Of a stretch of DNA of 15,093 nt, positions 14,925 to 15,093 are shown in pieces. Each line of letters begins with the position of its first letter. Positions within the stretch are counted from its first letter, which is position 1. Made by a program: the position numbers and the translations under genes. The stretch is from Flavobacteriaceae bacterium TMED179 (GTDB taxonomy: Bacteria; Bacteroidota; Bacteroidia; Flavobacteriales; Flavobacteriaceae): NCBI GenBank assembly GCA_002169865.1, contig NHIC01000009.1:83799-98891 (forward strand), written 5' to 3'. The notes beneath the pieces are model-generated. The model did not search any database. It saw only the letters and a program-made list of their open reading frames with translations, and was not told where the DNA came from.

Positions 14925-15093
14925 TTAACATTTACAATCAGTGTTTGTATCTCTGCAATATTGATAAATATCAACACCTTTATTTTTTATAAATAAAGCA
15001 TCAAATTCATTTTTTGAAAGGCCAGAAAGTTTCCATATTTGAGATAAATTTTTTTTAATGGAACTTTTATCTGAAGAATTTATTAATCTATCT
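14925..15093 (-). CDS. C-terminal part of an unrecognised protein, cut by window edge
   Basis: A minus-strand frame enters from the right edge and ends at TAA (14927-14925), giving 55 residues. It includes IWKLSGLSKNEFDALF, then IKNKGVDIYQYCRD, and closes TNTDCKC with three cysteines in the last 13 residues. The composition is that of a genuine coding region (mixed polarity, helix-turn pattern), and other frames here are interrupted. The family is not recognised. It converges on the 55-residue peptide gene, leaving a 38-bp gap without a visible terminator. Confidence 0.55.
   Translation of the reverse strand, partial: DRLINSSDKSSIKKNLSQIWKLSGLSKNEFDALFIKNKGVDIYQYCRDTNTDCKC

Noticed and set aside
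1..15093. CRISPR arrays, insertion sequences, integrases or a defence island
   Set aside because: No regularly spaced direct repeats, transposase or integrase motifs, or recognisable defence protein families were seen on either strand.

Overview
The window is AT-rich DNA, about one third G+C by eye, from a member of the Bacteroidota, most likely a marine or aquatic flavobacterium. The evidence is the gene content: families typical of that phylum (DUF5916, DUF2452, DUF6090), exported formylglycine-type sulfatase and aldose epimerase, near-absence of Shine-Dalgarno sequences, A-rich stretches before start codons, and promoter-like sites of the flavobacterial type (TTG, about 19-21 bases, then TAnnTTTG).

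Positions 1-3651 (minus strand) hold a probable co-directional unit: lepA (elongation factor 4), an exported alpha/beta-hydrolase esterase, and a tandem universal-stress-type protein that runs off the left edge. A likely lepA promoter lies at 3676-3705. Divergent from it is a DUS-family tRNA-dihydrouridine synthase (3965-4957), which probably starts at TTG and has a perfect 9-bp inverted repeat in its leader. It converges on, and overlaps by 16 bp, a second minus-strand unit (4942-6988): DUF2452 protein, rbfA, and a LolC/LolE-type permease. Ribosome and tRNA functions dominate this half.

Positions 7106-10627 (plus strand) carry two tiny membrane proteins coupled by an ATGA overlap, then a lipoprotein-type aldose 1-epimerase and a lipoprotein-type sulfatase with a C-terminal beta-rich extension. 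This pair looks suited to desulfating and processing sugars from sulfated polysaccharides outside the cytoplasm. The sulfatase converges on a 738-residue DUF5916 outer-membrane protein (minus, 10624-12840).

Positions 12841-15093 look like accessory DNA. There is a 380-bp gap with a tRNA-like fragment and a strong plus-strand terminator, a DUF6090 pseudogene with a frameshift and a stop, an unrecognised exported 140-residue protein, a 55-residue exported peptide, and the 3' end of an unrecognised minus-strand gene. The three plus-strand genes here share a related 88-94-bp leader with a TATWTTAG box 35-36 bp before the start codon. This is the least expected structure in the window. I see no CRISPR array, transposase, integrase, phage or recognisable defence genes.
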